The position numbers were made by a program, and so were the translations under genes. Positions 11,373-22,730 of a stretch of DNA of 64,000 nt are shown piece after piece. Numbering within the stretch: the first letter of the stretch is position 1; every line of letters starts with the position of its first letter. The notes under the pieces are model-generated. The model was not told the origin of the DNA. It searched no databases and was given only the letters and a program-made list of their open reading frames with translations. This DNA is from Clarkia xantiana subsp. parviflora (Eukaryota > Streptophyta > Magnoliopsida > Myrtales > Onagraceae): contig JAPTYO010000010.1 of NCBI GenBank assembly GCA_036873135.1, forward strand, positions 11,074,634 through 11,138,633, in the 5' to 3' direction.

Positions 11373-12339
11373 ATAAAAAAATAAAACGAATCCAAGTTAA
11401 ATTATTTAATCATACTCAGTTCGGCTCAAACTGTTAAATTTTAATTAAAATAAACAGTAAAAGAACAAATTAAAGCGGACCTTGTTTGAGTCGACCTGTC
11501 AGAAAGTGAAGATGTGATTAACTGCGGAATAGTGAATACAATGCTGAATGCTCTCGGTGGACTACTAGTCTAGGACAGACTAAATTATCTCTTGCTAAAG
11601 ACTATATATATATATATATATATATCCTTAATTTGTACTAAAGATTATTTATTCTATATTGACCTTTACTTTTTTTCTATTTGATAAGATAAAACCTAAA
11701 ATTTTGATAACATTATATATAAGTTATAATTGTTACGATTTGGTAAAAAAATGTTATTGTTTGGTGATTTTTTTCTTGTCAAAAAAATGTTGCGGTTTAG
11801 TGACTTAGTTATAAATGACGCGGATCTGTGGTGCACTAAACATGTGTAATTGTGTAAATGTATATTATTTTAATGACTTAGTCATAAAGTTGAAAAAAAT
11901 AAGTTTATATGTAAATATTAAATAATCGTGTCTATTCGTGTTTAGTTGTGAAACCGTGTTTATTCGTGTCTTAATCGTGGACATGCAGCTCTGAGCTACA
12001 CGGACATGTTTATAGTCGTGTCTATTCGTGTCAAAGAGTTGTTTAGACACGGGCCGTGTCGTGTCGTATAAAAGATGTGAAAAAACAAATCAGTTATAGC
12101 TCGTGTATTCGTGTCGTGTCTGAAATTGCCACCCCTATACACATGTGTAGGTTTTTGGTGCCATATGTTTCATTTTGTAGGCTTTTGGTGCCATATGTTT
12201 AAGAGGTTGTATGTTTTTGGTATTTCAGTTAGTCAACAGTTAGTTTGACCGTTAAATACTTTTATTTTGTTCAATTTAGTCCTCAAATTTATATTTCTAA
12301 AATTTAATATTTACAATTTAGTCCCTATTGTTTGCTCAA

Positions 12340-12860
12340 GTCACCGACCCAAGGCCGCCGGCCGCCGACCACCACCCACCACCTCCAAGGCCGCTGACCG
12401 CCACGAAACGGGCCGGCCACCACCCCACGACACCGACCACCACCGCTTGGGGCGGAAAACCACCCCAATTGGTGGTGGCTACAGCCCCAATCGAGGCCGG
12501 CCACCACAAGTGGTGGTGGCTACAGCCCCAATCGGGGCTGGCCACCGCCAATTGGGGCCGCCGGTCCCGATTCGGGCCACAGAGGGCTCCAATCGGGACC
12601 GGCGGCCCCAATTGGTGGTGGCCAGCCCCGATTGGGGCTGTAGCCACCACCAATTGGTGGTTCCCGGCCCTGATTGGGGTTGTAGCCACCACCACTGGTG
12701 GTGGCCGGCCCCGATTGAGGCTGTAGCCACCACCAATTGTGGTGGTTTTCGGCCCCAAGCGGTGGTGGCCGGTGCCGTGGGGTGGTGGCCGGTGCCGTGG
12801 GGTGGTGGCCGGCGGCCTTAGAGCTAGTGGGTGGTGGTTGGCGGCCTTGAACAGTGACTT
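12340..12860. repeat. GC-rich palindromic core of the Mutator-like element
   Basis: About 500 bp of GC-rich DNA made of repeated, mutually inverted modules such as ggtggtggctacagcccc and ggggctgtagccaccacc. Long open frames exist in both directions simply because the sequence lacks A and T. Their Trp/Pro/Gly-rich translations mirror each other, so no protein is called. It forms the loop-proximal part of the element's hairpin. Confidence 0.75.
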
Positions 12861-13089
12861 AAGCAAACAATATGGACTAAATTGTAAATATTAAATTTTA
12901 GAAATATAAATTTGAGGACTAAATTGAACAAAATAAAAGTATTTAACGGTCAAACTAACTGTTGACTAACGGAAATACAAAAAACATACAACATCTCAAA
13001 CATATGGCACCAAAAGCCTACAAAATGAAACATATGACACCAAAAACCTACACATGTCAAACATGTGGCACCAAAAGTACCTTTAACCC

Positions 13090-13826
13090 TATTCATTTTG
13101 CTATTACGTAGTTGGCATAATCGTACGAGTACGATTACACTCTAAGTCTTAAGTATAATGCGACTCTTAGAAAATTTTGTTAAGACATTTGCTTAAGTGG
13201 AAGTGTGATATTCATTTCCACTAATTATCCATATAATTTCTTATTTTCTTGCCTCTAACTTGTTCATATACATTTTCATATTTTGCTGTAACTTTTTAAT
13301 TTTTCTCCATATAATATCTAATATTTATATTATATAATAATCAAAATTGAGATAAAAATTGTCTTTATCATTATAAGAGATAAAAACATTTCAAGTTAAA
13401 TTAACATTTTTATGATAAAGTGAAGTGACTCGGAATAGGAACTAAAATGTCTTTACAATTTGGAAGTGCTCTTAGTCTTTCCATTTCTTCCTACCAGCTC
13501 AAGAACAAAAGGTGTATTTAAAAATGATTTGGTATTCTACTTAATTAGTCCATCATATATATGAATTTAGTTATATAAAATTCATACTTTTTTTTTCAGG
13601 AACACCGTAGGGGGATCTGCATATTTTTATACAAGGATCATTGATTAAATATTAGTAATAGGTCATTTTTTATTCATGCACAGCTTTGTAGAAATTTTAT
13701 GGGTTCGAGTATATTTTTATTTAAAAATAAATCTAGAATCTGAATAAACAAGTATGGGTTTAGGTTCGGCCAAACTCGTCCGCTACTGACACCTCTAACT
13801 AATGTTATCAGAATCGGATTGGACCC
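13090..13826. other. Intergenic AT-rich DNA between the nested elements and a solo LTR
   Basis: No gene recognised. The end of this stretch (about 13745-13800) resembles the terminus of another hAT MITE (...gctactgacacctctaac), but no opposite end could be assigned. Confidence 0.3.
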
Positions 13827-14752
13827 TGATAAATAACTGCCCAATTTGGGTTCGTATTTACATTCCGGACTTCGTAAACACGTCGAAACTCACATAACGA
13901 ATCCAAACACGTCACCCGAGGTTCAAAACGGCCCGGAAGCGCGGCATGCGCGTCCGGACCGGACCTCCGGATTGTTGGCAATCCGGACGGCCCAGATTGT
14001 CCACAGGCAATCCGAACCCCGTCAGATTGCCTAAGTCCGACGAGGTTCAGACTGCTCGGTACAGCGCGATACCCTTGATTACGTACACTGAGTAAAGAGT
14101 CTCCCAAAGCCAAACTTAATCAAACCAGACGACGGTTCCTAGTTTTCTTTAAGACCGGCGTCGAACCGCACAAAAATCGGGCTCGGTTCTAAGGTTGCCT
14201 CTAAATAGGGGGCCTTAGCCACCCATTTCAACTCATATTCTCAAGGAATTGGCTTTGGAGCTCTAACCTAGGGCTGGCAATGGTGAGGGTTTGGTGCGAA
14301 TAGCACTAATACCATAACCATACCATATTTTTTTTCACTCATACCATAACCATAACCATAACCATTGCGGTTATGATTCTTCATACCATAACCATAACCA
14401 TAACCATGGTTTTTAACCACGATTAAACCATTTAACCACAATCATTCAAACTAATACAACGTCATTGTTTCATACAAGAAAAGTAAATACACATTCATTG
14501 TTTCATACACGAAATCCAAATTAAGCATAACTTCATTGTTTTACTCAATTAAAAAAACACATCTTCAATTAGTTATCACTTGCGATCATCGATCCTCATT
14601 CGCCATCACTTACAATCGTGGTTACCTAATAATAAGAAATATAGACAAAAAAAATGGCGGGTGGGAAAGGGAACGGAATAATAAGAATTATAATATTTGA
14701 ATAATAACTAAAGTATAATAATAATGTATATATATAACAATATAGGTATTAG

Positions 14753-14828
<76 letters not shown>

Positions 14829-15234
14829 GTGATGGTTATAACCGCGGTTATAGACTGAATACCATAACCACAACCATAACTATTGCGGTTACAAGATTCA
14901 TCACCATAACCGCCCCCTCACCATAATGGTGCGGTTAATCATTGCGGTAAATGGTGCGAATAACCATGGTTATTTAATTTTCACCGCACCATTGCCGGCC
15001 CTACTCTAACCTCTCTCTAGAAACTTTCTCTCACTAGACTCTTATTTAAGCATCAGAGAGGGCTCAACCGGCACCACCCCTCCGTGCTGGTTACTGCCCT
15101 TTGTGCAGGTAAGGAGCGTGCGAAGCCGACGAAGTGCACATTGCCGACAACCAGCTGTCGTCGTCCGACAACCCGACACGATCACAACCCGAAGTGCCGA
15201 AGAGTCCGACTCCCGGTTGGATTTGGACGCAACA
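13827..15234 (+). mobile_element. Solo LTR of a Tat-like Ty3/gypsy retrotransposon, carrying a nested hAT MITE
   Basis: The sequence starts tgataaataactgcccaatt, similar to the E2 LTR start, and ends ttggacgcaaca. It is flanked by gaccc at 13822-13826 and 15235-15239, a 5-bp target duplication. Without the nested MITE (14269-15003 and its 8-bp copy) it is about 665 bp. The section after 15040 (gcatcagagagggctcaa, ggcaccacccctccgtgct, ...tgcagg) aligns with the R/U5 region of the E2 LTR at 38366-38430. There is no primer-binding site or internal region, so it is a solo LTR left by LTR-LTR recombination. Confidence 0.75.
14269..15003. mobile_element. hAT MITE (735 bp) with perfect 8-bp target duplication
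   Basis: Terminal repeats tagggctggcaatggtg and its mirror caccattgccggcccta are flanked by ctctaacc at 14261-14268 and 15004-15011. The interior is built from ataccataaccataacc-type repeats in both orientations and an (AT)n tract at 14755-14825. It is non-coding and nested in the solo LTR. Confidence 0.9.
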
Positions 15235-15531
15235 GACCCCGAACCATTAAGGGCATTAGGGTCCAATTTCCCGTTCATATGATCAGATACGGTCCAACTA
15301 TACTACAGATAATATTTTGTGGCACAGCCCAATTACCTCAAGTAAAACATATAACCAAATCTAATTACTATATAACCAAATTTCAACTACTTTAAGTAAA
15401 AAGACTTATATTTGCTAAAGACGGCTCAATGTTGACCTGAAAAACACAAATGTTGTTAATTCAGCCCAATTCTCCTCTAATTTTCTACTTATTTCATTTT
15501 TAGATATTTTGACAAATGTCTTTCTACAAAC

Positions 15532-16018
15532 TAGGGCTCACAATTCGTGATCGGCACCATGTCCGACACTTACACGACACGAAAAGTTACGGATTTGGGT
15601 CAATCATTTTCGTATCGTGCAAAATCGTGTAAAAAAAAGTCGTGTCGTGTTCGTGTTTGATATTAGGTGACACGGTTCGACGATAGTTATATGTATATAT
15701 ACAATAATTTCTACTAATATAAACCTATCTAAAGGTAGCATGACATCTGTTTGCATTGGTACTTCATGAAATTTGGATTAAACTCTCTCTATATTGAGTA
15801 ATTTTAAAATTTTAGCTTACAATTTTGTTATGTGTGAATTTTTTATTCAATTTACTGTAGATTTTTCGTGCCGGATTTTCGAGTCGGGCCGTGTCGTGTT
15901 CGTGCTGAACTAAATTGGCACGTCTTAGTATTGGGCAGTGTTTGGGCTGACCCCTCAAAACACGACACGAACCTAGCACGATACAAACCCTCACGACCCG
16001 CACGAATTGCCAACCCTA
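15532..16018. mobile_element. hAT MITE (487 bp) related to the autonomous-type hAT copy
   Basis: Begins tagggctcacaattcgtg and ends cacgaattgccaacccta. Flanks are ctacaaac (15524-15531) and ctataaac (16019-16026), an 8-bp duplication with one change. Subterminal cgtgtcgtgttcgtg motifs match those of the 8069-12137 hAT element, suggesting it is mobilised by the same kind of transposase. Confidence 0.85.
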
Positions 16019-16026
16019 CTATAAAC

Positions 16027-16450
16027 GTAAACTAATAGGCCGACGTCACGACTGGATGGCTCAAAAATCGTCCGGCTCAACCGGATTCACTTGCTTACTG
16101 GTATTTTCATAAGACCTAACTAGTAGAGGTCCGATTCCAAGTCTGACCGCCGGTCCGGTCCGATAACATTGCCGCCAACCATTAGTTAATGTTTTACTCC
16201 CTTCATTTTTTTTAAGAAAAAAAAGTCAGTAGCCAAGTAAGTCTTTAAGAAGTAAAAAGAAAAATGCACCTTAACTAAGATGACCTTATTTTAGCATTTT
16301 CCCATGTTACAGGGCTACTTTCCCTACAAGTAGCCCAGTAAGCAGACAAATCAGTTGGTGGTTTGTAATGGAGACGAAAACTTTTTTTTTTTAATAATAA
16401 ATAAATAAAATAATGTTCTGACCAATGAGACATCGACAACGTTTCCGACG
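16027..16450. other. Intergenic DNA and distal FUL promoter
   Basis: Contains a stretch near 16130-16175 (ccggtccggtccgataaca) that mirrors sequence near 13803, a poly-T run at 16382 and an AT-rich segment. No gene recognised. Confidence 0.3.
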
Positions 16451-16739
16451 AAACCACTCTGGTTTTACATTTCCAATCGTAAACCGCTCTGGTTTTACAT
16501 TTCCAATCCTTTCCATTTATAACCACCCAGCCCCGCAAACCAATCCCCCATTCTTCCTTTTTCCTTACCGAAGAAGCAGGAGACACGCATTAGGGCACAG
16601 AGTCAGCAGCAGCAGAAGAAGGTAAAATCTGCTCGAATTCGTTGTGCTTATGCTCTGTTCTTCCATTTCCGATCCGCGACGAAGAAGCGTATAGCTGATC
16701 GATCAGTTTGGTTCGATCGATTGATCAGATTGAGGAGGT
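16451..16739 (+). promoter_or_regulatory. FUL-like proximal promoter and 5' UTR with a duplicated 28-bp motif
   Basis: Two copies of a 28-bp unit (16451-16478 and 16481-16508; 27 of 28 bases identical; core ctctggttttacatttcc) lie just upstream of a TATA-like tttataa at about 16516. The leader includes a CAG/AGA-rich stretch around 16603-16621, followed by a possible donor (gtaaaatc), so a leader intron is possible. The ATG at 16740 is fixed by the MADS domain. Confidence 0.5.
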
Positions 16740-19700
16740 ATGGGGAGGGGAAGAGTGCAGTTGAAGAGGATAGAGAACAAGATAAACCGGCAGGTGACCT
16801 TCTCGAAGCGCCGGACGGGTTTGCTGAAGAAGGCGCATGAGATCTCTGTGCTCTGCGATGCTCAGGTGGCGCTCATCGTCTTCTCCACCAAAGGCAAGCT
16901 CTTCGAGTACTCTTCTGATTCAAGGTAACTTACTTATTCCTCTATCTGTTGTCTCCTCCATTGCATACATCTATATCTTCTTTCTTTTCGATGGATTTGG
17001 TATCATTTCCGAATCATGCTTATGGGATTGTGCGAATATGAGGCTTATAATTAAGTAATCAATGCACTGGTGATAAACAATTTTTTAGTATGTACTATGT
17101 TTCTATATAAAAAAAAAACTATGCACTATATATGGTATAATATATGTCACATAATCAATATTTTTTTTTATCCAACTAACAACCTAAAAAAAATATAAAT
17201 AACAAAATGAAACCAAAATGTTGAAAAATATGAATTTTTATATAAAATAAAACCACTGTTGCAAACCGGTCAAACTGTTCATTAAATATAATAGAGTGTT
17301 TATAATTTTTTATGATTTTTTTTTTCGAAAACCCTAGTTTGGATGTACAATTTGATTGGATCCTACAGCTATTAGTTTGTGTGTACAGTTTCATCGGTCG
17401 GCTAGAGGATAAAAATGTTAAACAATGTTATTCTCTAGTTTAACCCGATCAAATTGTACAACAAAACTAATTTAGTTTTAGATTTTTTTTTATAAAACCT
17501 TTAATTAAAGTCTAAAAACTAAAAAATTGAAAAATAAATGATGTGGGTGGCGGCGATGTTCCAAACAACGGCGCCGTCTAGCATGTGCTATTTTCGTAAA
17601 AATGAAAACTTAGGTCACATTTTGATATTTAAACTTTCTGGAGTTATTTATTTAGATTAAAAATTTCACACATATATATATATATATTTCACATGCATGA
17701 ATTGATTGAAACAATTTTGTATTAAAAATCTTCCATAACAGAATTTAAATACTAAATATTGAAACCCATTTTAGAAAATGATAAAATAATACTAATAATA
17801 GCTAAGAACTATGTAATATGGTATAGCCATTCAGTATTTTATCACTTAATTAGAGAGGTTACGAATTTAATCCCTATTAGTAATTATAGGAAAGTAAATA
17901 TATTCACAATTGTCACTTTACTTTTCAAGGACTAACCTAATGTGAATGCTAAAGGTGCTGTCCTGCCGATCGGAGCACCCACCTAGGACCACCTCGGATA
18001 AAAAAAAAATAATGGCTAGGGCTTCATTCATGGTTCCTGCAGACTGTTGAATGGGCCTTTTTATGAAGTTTGTCGTTTTTGGGTGTATGTATGAGATATT
18101 CGAGAAAATTCACCTAGCTAATTATTACTAACTAAAGAGTTATCCTTTCATCTATATATATATCATATTATCCACGTGTGCTGTAATGTGTTTTGTGGCT
18201 GTCATGAATCATCAATGATAGAAAATAATGTTACATATATGATGTATATACTTTTAATTTCATAGTAGGGTACGATAGGGATATATAAGGGAATGTTCAA
18301 TAATAATCGAAGCATTATCTAATATTATTATAATAAGGTAAATGTGTATCATGATTACACAAATCCCAAAGCAAAATACCTTCACATCTCTTCTTATCTA
18401 AAAATGGAAAAGCACAGTGTCTCTATGGATATTTTTTTATTTTATAGCTTCAAAAAGAGATGCAAATACTACGTACATTTTATTAGTGTGCATATAGACC
18501 GTTTAGTGTTTAGAGTTACTTTGCACATTTCATTCCGGTCGTAGCTGTAAGTTTATAATTAGATAAGAACATACAAATAGTCTCAACTATAGTCTGTGTT
18601 AGTAATCCTAGCTCATATTTAGAACGTTGATATTCAAGTGTCATAATTATCAAAATTGTTGATTTCCACTATTTTCAGTTAACTTTGACATTAAAATCGG
18701 CGTTTTAAGCAATAAAACATGTTATTTTTTACTTTTTCGAAATATCAAATTTGTTGTTTATGGTTTAAACTTTTGATGCTTTATATATTTTTGCTCTGTC
18801 AATTTTAAGAGAAAAAAGTGAATATTAACAAAATCTAATAGATGAGACAACGAATATTAACATTTTAAATATGAGACAACTATTAGCAACATGACCATAT
18901 TTGAGATTGTTTTTAGACTGTAATTTAATTGGCGAGCTGTTAGATTGTATTTCTTATAATTTCTTGGCATGCAGCATGGAGAGAATTCTGGAACAGTACG
19001 AGAGACAGGCGTTCGCTGAGAGGCAAATGCTTGGAACAGCCAGTAACACTGCTCATCATGATTTCAACGTACGTACGTACTATATATGTATATCATCGAC
19101 TCCCAGTTGTTGAACTAACTAGCTAGAGCTACGTGCATGCTTTTTACAACATGCATGCAGAGTTACTTTCTGACCACCCCGGAATCAACCAGTTGACACC
19201 AAAAATAAGTATTCTTTTGTTTTGTGGCACGCATATTGTTCATGTTTAGGGAAACTGGATTCTCGAGCATGCGAAGCTCAAGGCAAGGTTGGAAGTTTTG
19301 CAGACAAACCAAAGGTAAGTAAAATAAGATGCTAGGAAATTAAACCTCTGTTAAAAATAAACAATATGTTTTTGTTACTTAAAATGTCAATTTTAACGCT
19401 AAAATCAGTCGGAAAAAATTAGAAAGCAACAAATCTAATAGTTACGTCACTGAATATCAATATTTTAAATCTGAGACAATGATTAGTAACATGATTTATA
19501 GTTGAGACTGTTTTTAAGTTCTTAACCCAAAAAGAATATGAATATAACTCTTCCATGGATAATGGCGAAAGTATGCATTCTTGCAGGCATTTGAAGGGAG
19601 AAGATCTGGACTTGTTGAGCCTCAGGGAACTTCAGAGCCTCGAGCATCAGATTGATTCATCTCTTAAGCACATAAGATCTAAAAAGGTACGTATATTGTG

Positions 19701-22262
19701 GAATTTTTTTGGGTGATTTATGAATCCAGGCTCTATTAATTATTGGCTATTGATGTAATGGTTGTATATTTTCACCTTGCAGAACCAAGTCATGATTGAG
19801 TCCATCTCCGAGCTCCAGAAAAGGGTAAAAGCTAGATCCTTCCATCCTTGACTCATATATGGTTAATAAGATAATTAGGGTGTATTTGTTCCTAAACTAA
19901 CAAAGAACTGCAGTGTTAATTACTTGCATTCCAAGTCATTATATCATAGGCTTAAAAACCTAAAAACAGTCTCAAATTATAGGTCATGTTGCTAATCGCT
20001 ATACCAGATTTATCATGTTAATATCCGGCGTACCAACTCGGATCGATTGATTTCCATTTTTTAATTTTAAAATTGACAACAAACATTTTTTTAAGAATCA
20101 AATAAGTTTAAAATCATGAACAACAAATATGATACTTTGGAAAAGTGGAAACCCAAACACTAATTTTAATGCTAAAATCAGTTGAAAAAAGTGGAAAGCA
20201 ACAATTAAGATAGTTGGGACACCAAAATATCAACATTTTAAATCTGGGAAATCGATTAGCAACATGGTCTATAATTGAGACTCAGCACAAGAAAATTGAT
20301 AATTTGCGATGACATTATTTTAAGGGAATTAAATCCCTCACAAATTATATGCATTTTGTAGGGATTTATTATGTTTTGAGCAAATTATTTACAAAACTCA
20401 ACATTTTGTGAGAGACTTTTAAGGAAGTTTCTAGCCAAGTTTTTTTGTTAGGAGTCATTCCTTTAAAAAAAAAATCGAATGTTGTATTTGTAAGGAATTT
20501 TCACAATTCCTTTACAAAAAAGGTTATATGTCCCTCACAAATAAATCCATCACAAACGACTAGGATTTCTTGTAGTGACTGTTTAGGTTCTTAAACCCTA
20601 TATATACAAGAGTTTCTGTTTATAGTTTAGTTAATTATTGTTAGTATCTGTTAATGTAACATGGAAACCTTCCATCAATTACAGGATAGGTCACTGAGAG
20701 ACCACAACAACTTTTTATCCAAGAAGGTAGCCTTGTATACTCATTAGATGTTCCCTTCTAGTGCTTAGCTAGCTCCTTTTGAATTAATGAAGGGTTTATT
20801 ATTTTGTGGGTGAAATCAGGTAAAGGAGAATGAGAGGTCACTTTCTCAGCTGGGTTGCTTGGACCAGCAGCAGGAGAATAGCTTCACCTCGTCGGTGGTA
20901 GTGGTGGTGCCGCCGCCGACATTGACTTCTGTAAATTCTATCAGGTACTGATCTCTTTCCATCCATATATAAGCCTAAACTACGGTAATTAGTGTATTCT
21001 ATTATTATTTTTAAGGTTTAAGACTTAAAAAAGTTAGAAGTATAAGTCATGTTGTGATGTGATGTCTCGGGTTTTCTTGTTGCGATTCGATGTTTGATGT
21101 ATTAGATTTGTTGCTTTTCACTTTACCGTACGATTTTAATGTTAGAATTTATCGTCAAAATCGCAACATACATATACTTCAAATTGCCTTTAGGTTTTAA
21201 ACCCTTATTATTATTGTTGCAGCACAACTTAAGTCAAAATCACACTAGAATTTAATGCTAACATAGGCTGGAAAGTGAAAAGTAACAAATATGATACGTC
21301 AACATAGAACAGCAAAAAAAACCCATATAACACGTCAACATAGAACAACAAAAAAACTCAAGACACCAAATCACAATATGATCTTAGACTGTTTTAGCTT
21401 CTTAACCCTATTTTTAATTTTTTTTAATGTTTGATAAATGAACTCATAACTCTACTTATATATATATGAACACTAGGCTATATTACCATAGCAATAACAG
21501 ATACAGTTAGCAACATTTCTGTCCTCTATCAAAATTTGTACATTCTCAGGTGTCAATGGTCTTATTTGAGAACCTAATATTGATTATGATTCTGGGTAGG
21601 TAAAAAAAGAGCATGTAGAAACCCTAATTTGAAATTAGACCCCACCACATTCTCATTAGTGCCACCTTATATTGGTTCCCTAATATGAGGAACATCACAC
21701 CCCACTATTGACTTTCTTGTTCATACACAACTCTCCGTATTCCTATCCATAATGATTTCACTGGCAAAAATAAAAATGGTTCTTTTTTGCTATACTACTT
21801 ATATCTCTTGAACAAGTTCATCATCTATTGTAATATATAATGAAGAACTCAAGTCTCAACTATAGTCAATGTTAATAATCGCAGCCTAGATTTAAAATGT
21901 TGATATTCGGTGTCCCAACTATTAGATTGGTTGATTTCATCTTTTTTCTCTTAAAATTGACAAAAAAAAACATTTTTTAAGCATCAAATGAACCTAAACC
22001 ATTTGTAATAAATTTGATAGTTTGGTAAAGTGGAAAACACGTCTTTGTGGCTTAAAACGCCAAAAATCAGTAAAAAAAAGTGGAAAACAACAAATTTGAT
22101 GATTATTGGGACACCAATTATCGTGACTTTAAATCTGGAACATGTCATGATCATTGTATATGCAGCAGCAGACCATATAATGAAGAAAGTGGACATGGAC
22201 ACCAAATCGCCGCAGCTTCATCAGTTCTTCCTCAGTGGATGCTTGGCCATACCCTAAACTGA
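16740..22262 (+). CDS. FUL: FRUITFULL/AP1-clade MADS-box transcription factor (8 exons, 247 aa)
   Basis: Exons 16740-16924, 18975-19068, 19250-19314, 19587-19686, 19783-19824, 20685-20726, 20820-20944 and 22172-22262 join without a frame break to 247 residues. Exon sizes after the first (94, 65, 100, 42, 42, 125) are typical of the AP1/FUL clade. The MADS domain is residues 1-60 ([20 protein letters not shown] start). The I and K domains follow, with the family blocks [11 protein letters not shown] and [21 protein letters not shown] (K domain about 90-175). A short C-terminal domain ends in LPQWML (residues 237-242), the FUL-like motif, with no farnesylation CaaX box, which argues against euAP1. 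It is expected to act in MADS tetramers controlling the floral transition, meristem identity and fruit development. Intron 1 (2.05 kb) is long, as usual for regulatory introns in the clade. MITEs occupy several introns. Confidence 0.95.
18580..18920. mobile_element. MITE copy 1 of a family clustered in FUL introns (intron 1)
   Basis: Starts near caaatagtctcaactatagt and ends near catatttgagattgttttta. Terminal regions are inverted copies and the interior shares the -gttgatattc- and -tattaacattttaaat- blocks with the other four copies in this gene. Ends are approximate. Confidence 0.55.
19340..19545. mobile_element. MITE copy 2 (partial) in FUL intron 3
   Basis: The right half of the same family, including gctaaaatcagtcggaaaaa, atcaatattttaaatctgag and gttgagactgtttttaagtt. 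The left terminal repeat is not evident, so the copy appears truncated. Confidence 0.5.
19949..20597. mobile_element. MITE copy 3 in FUL intron 5, interrupted by a CACTA element
   Basis: Ends ggcttaaaaacctaaaaaca (left) and the mirror ctgtttaggttcttaaaccc (right) are inverted repeats that continue inward through gtctcaaattataggtcatg. Removing the nested element 20283-20577 and one act copy leaves about 350 bp, similar to copies 1 and 5. Confidence 0.7.
20283..20577. mobile_element. Small CACTA-type non-autonomous element (295 bp)
   Basis: The right end reads ...tttcttgtagtg, i.e. CACTACAAGAAA inward, and the left end is cagcacaagaaa, a two-base variant. Flanking act at 20280-20282 and 20578-20580 is the 3-bp target duplication of the CACTA superfamily. 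Non-coding. Confidence 0.8.
21010..21410. mobile_element. MITE copy 4 in FUL intron 7
   Basis: Left taaggtttaagacttaaaaa and right tagactgttttagcttctta are inverted, with matching inner blocks (taagtcatgttgtgat and atcacaatatgatctta). It contains a direct repeat of cacgtcaacatagaaca-like sequence near 21295-21350. Family member by terminal similarity. Confidence 0.55.
21845..22160. mobile_element. MITE copy 5 in FUL intron 7, abutting the exon 8 acceptor
   Basis: Left caagtctcaactatagtcaa and right-hand blocks gattattgggacaccaatta and gactttaaatctggaacatg match copies 1 and 3. The right end runs to within about 10 bp of the tandem acceptor at 22165-22171, so the branch-point and polypyrimidine region of the last intron lies in or next to MITE-derived DNA. 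Confidence 0.55.
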
Positions 22263-22721
22263 TGAGCAAGGAGAGTTTCATCAGGTAATGTGTATATATG
22301 TGTATGTTTGCCATACTGAAAACACTACAGGCAAAAGCACGTTCGTAATGTAGAATCTGCTGCTACAGATCCTCTAGATATATAGAGTTATGACCTTTTG
22401 TGCTTCACCAATGGAAAAGACATCTATATGTATATTCTTCTATTCCGATTATTTAGAAAATTTGGTAACAGGTTTAATTCTTGGCGTTGTAAAATTGCGC
22501 AGTTTGTGATGATCAGAAAGCAAGCCGAGAGAGTGAGATTTTAGAGATGAATGAAGATGAACGTGTTGAAAGAAATTGTGGAGTAGAGCTAGCTAATAAT
22601 ATGCACAACATTATACTAGCTCAAAATTGATAATTACAATGGAGGGTGTAGTGTCCTACTGTCCTTATATAAGGAACACCAAAGACTACACGATAAGTCC
22701 CCTAAAACATGAAGAATTAGA
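22263..22721 (+). other. FUL-like 3' UTR and downstream region
   Basis: Sequence directly after the FUL stop codon with no other coding signal. Its unique character up to about 22720 is consistent with a 3' UTR; the poly(A) site is not identifiable with confidence. There is a gt/ag-like pair (tcag/gtaatgtg at 22285, ggtaacag/gtttaat near 22470), so a spliced 3' UTR is possible. Confidence 0.4.
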
Positions 22722-22730
22722 TTAATAATA

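Larger units (their letters stand above)
8069..12137 (-). mobile_element. 4.07-kb hAT transposon with an exact 8-bp target duplication
   Basis: The element is flanked by tacacatg at 8061-8068 and 12138-12145, the 8-bp duplication expected of hAT elements. The right terminus, read inward, is taggggtggcaatttcag; the left begins gtggcattcgg, so the outer bases of the left inverted repeat are missing or diverged. Both subterminal regions are dense in cgtgtcgtgt and tattcgtgtc motifs, probable transposase-binding repeats. It encodes a BED-type hAT transposase on the minus strand (9079-11108). Because that gene is frameshifted and the left terminus is shortened, the copy is probably inactive. Confidence 0.9.
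8041..13089. mobile_element. Palindromic Mutator-like (MULE-type) non-autonomous element, split by a hAT insertion
   Basis: The left end (8041, gttaaaggtacttttggtgc) and right end (13089, reverse complement gggttaaaggtacttttggt) are inverted copies. After removing the hAT insertion (8069-12137 plus one target copy) an element of about 970 bp remains whose arms pair over nearly their full length, including a tgttcaatttagtcct block near 12268 and its mirror near 12910. The same family recurs intact at 27018-27626, where a 9-bp duplication supports the Mutator-like assignment. No 9-bp duplication is visible here, so one end may be eroded. Confidence 0.65.

Noticed and set aside
12267..12866. Long open frames on both strands (up to 184 codons)
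   Set aside because: They lie in a GC-rich palindromic transposon core, mirror each other and have Trp/Pro/Gly-repeat translations with no domain; composition explains them.
13803..16176. A larger transposon bounded by aatgttatc...gataacatt ends
   Set aside because: The ends are mirrored for about 20 bp, but no target duplication was found and the interior is accounted for by the solo LTR and hAT MITEs; may be chance.
17940..18010. GC-richer patch in FUL intron 1 (gatcggagcacccacctagg)
   Set aside because: Too short and without repeat partner or motif to call a feature.
16740..22262. Assignment as APETALA1 or AGL79
   Set aside because: There is no CaaX farnesylation end as in euAP1, and the C-terminal LPQWML plus [11 protein letters not shown] blocks fit FUL better than AGL79.
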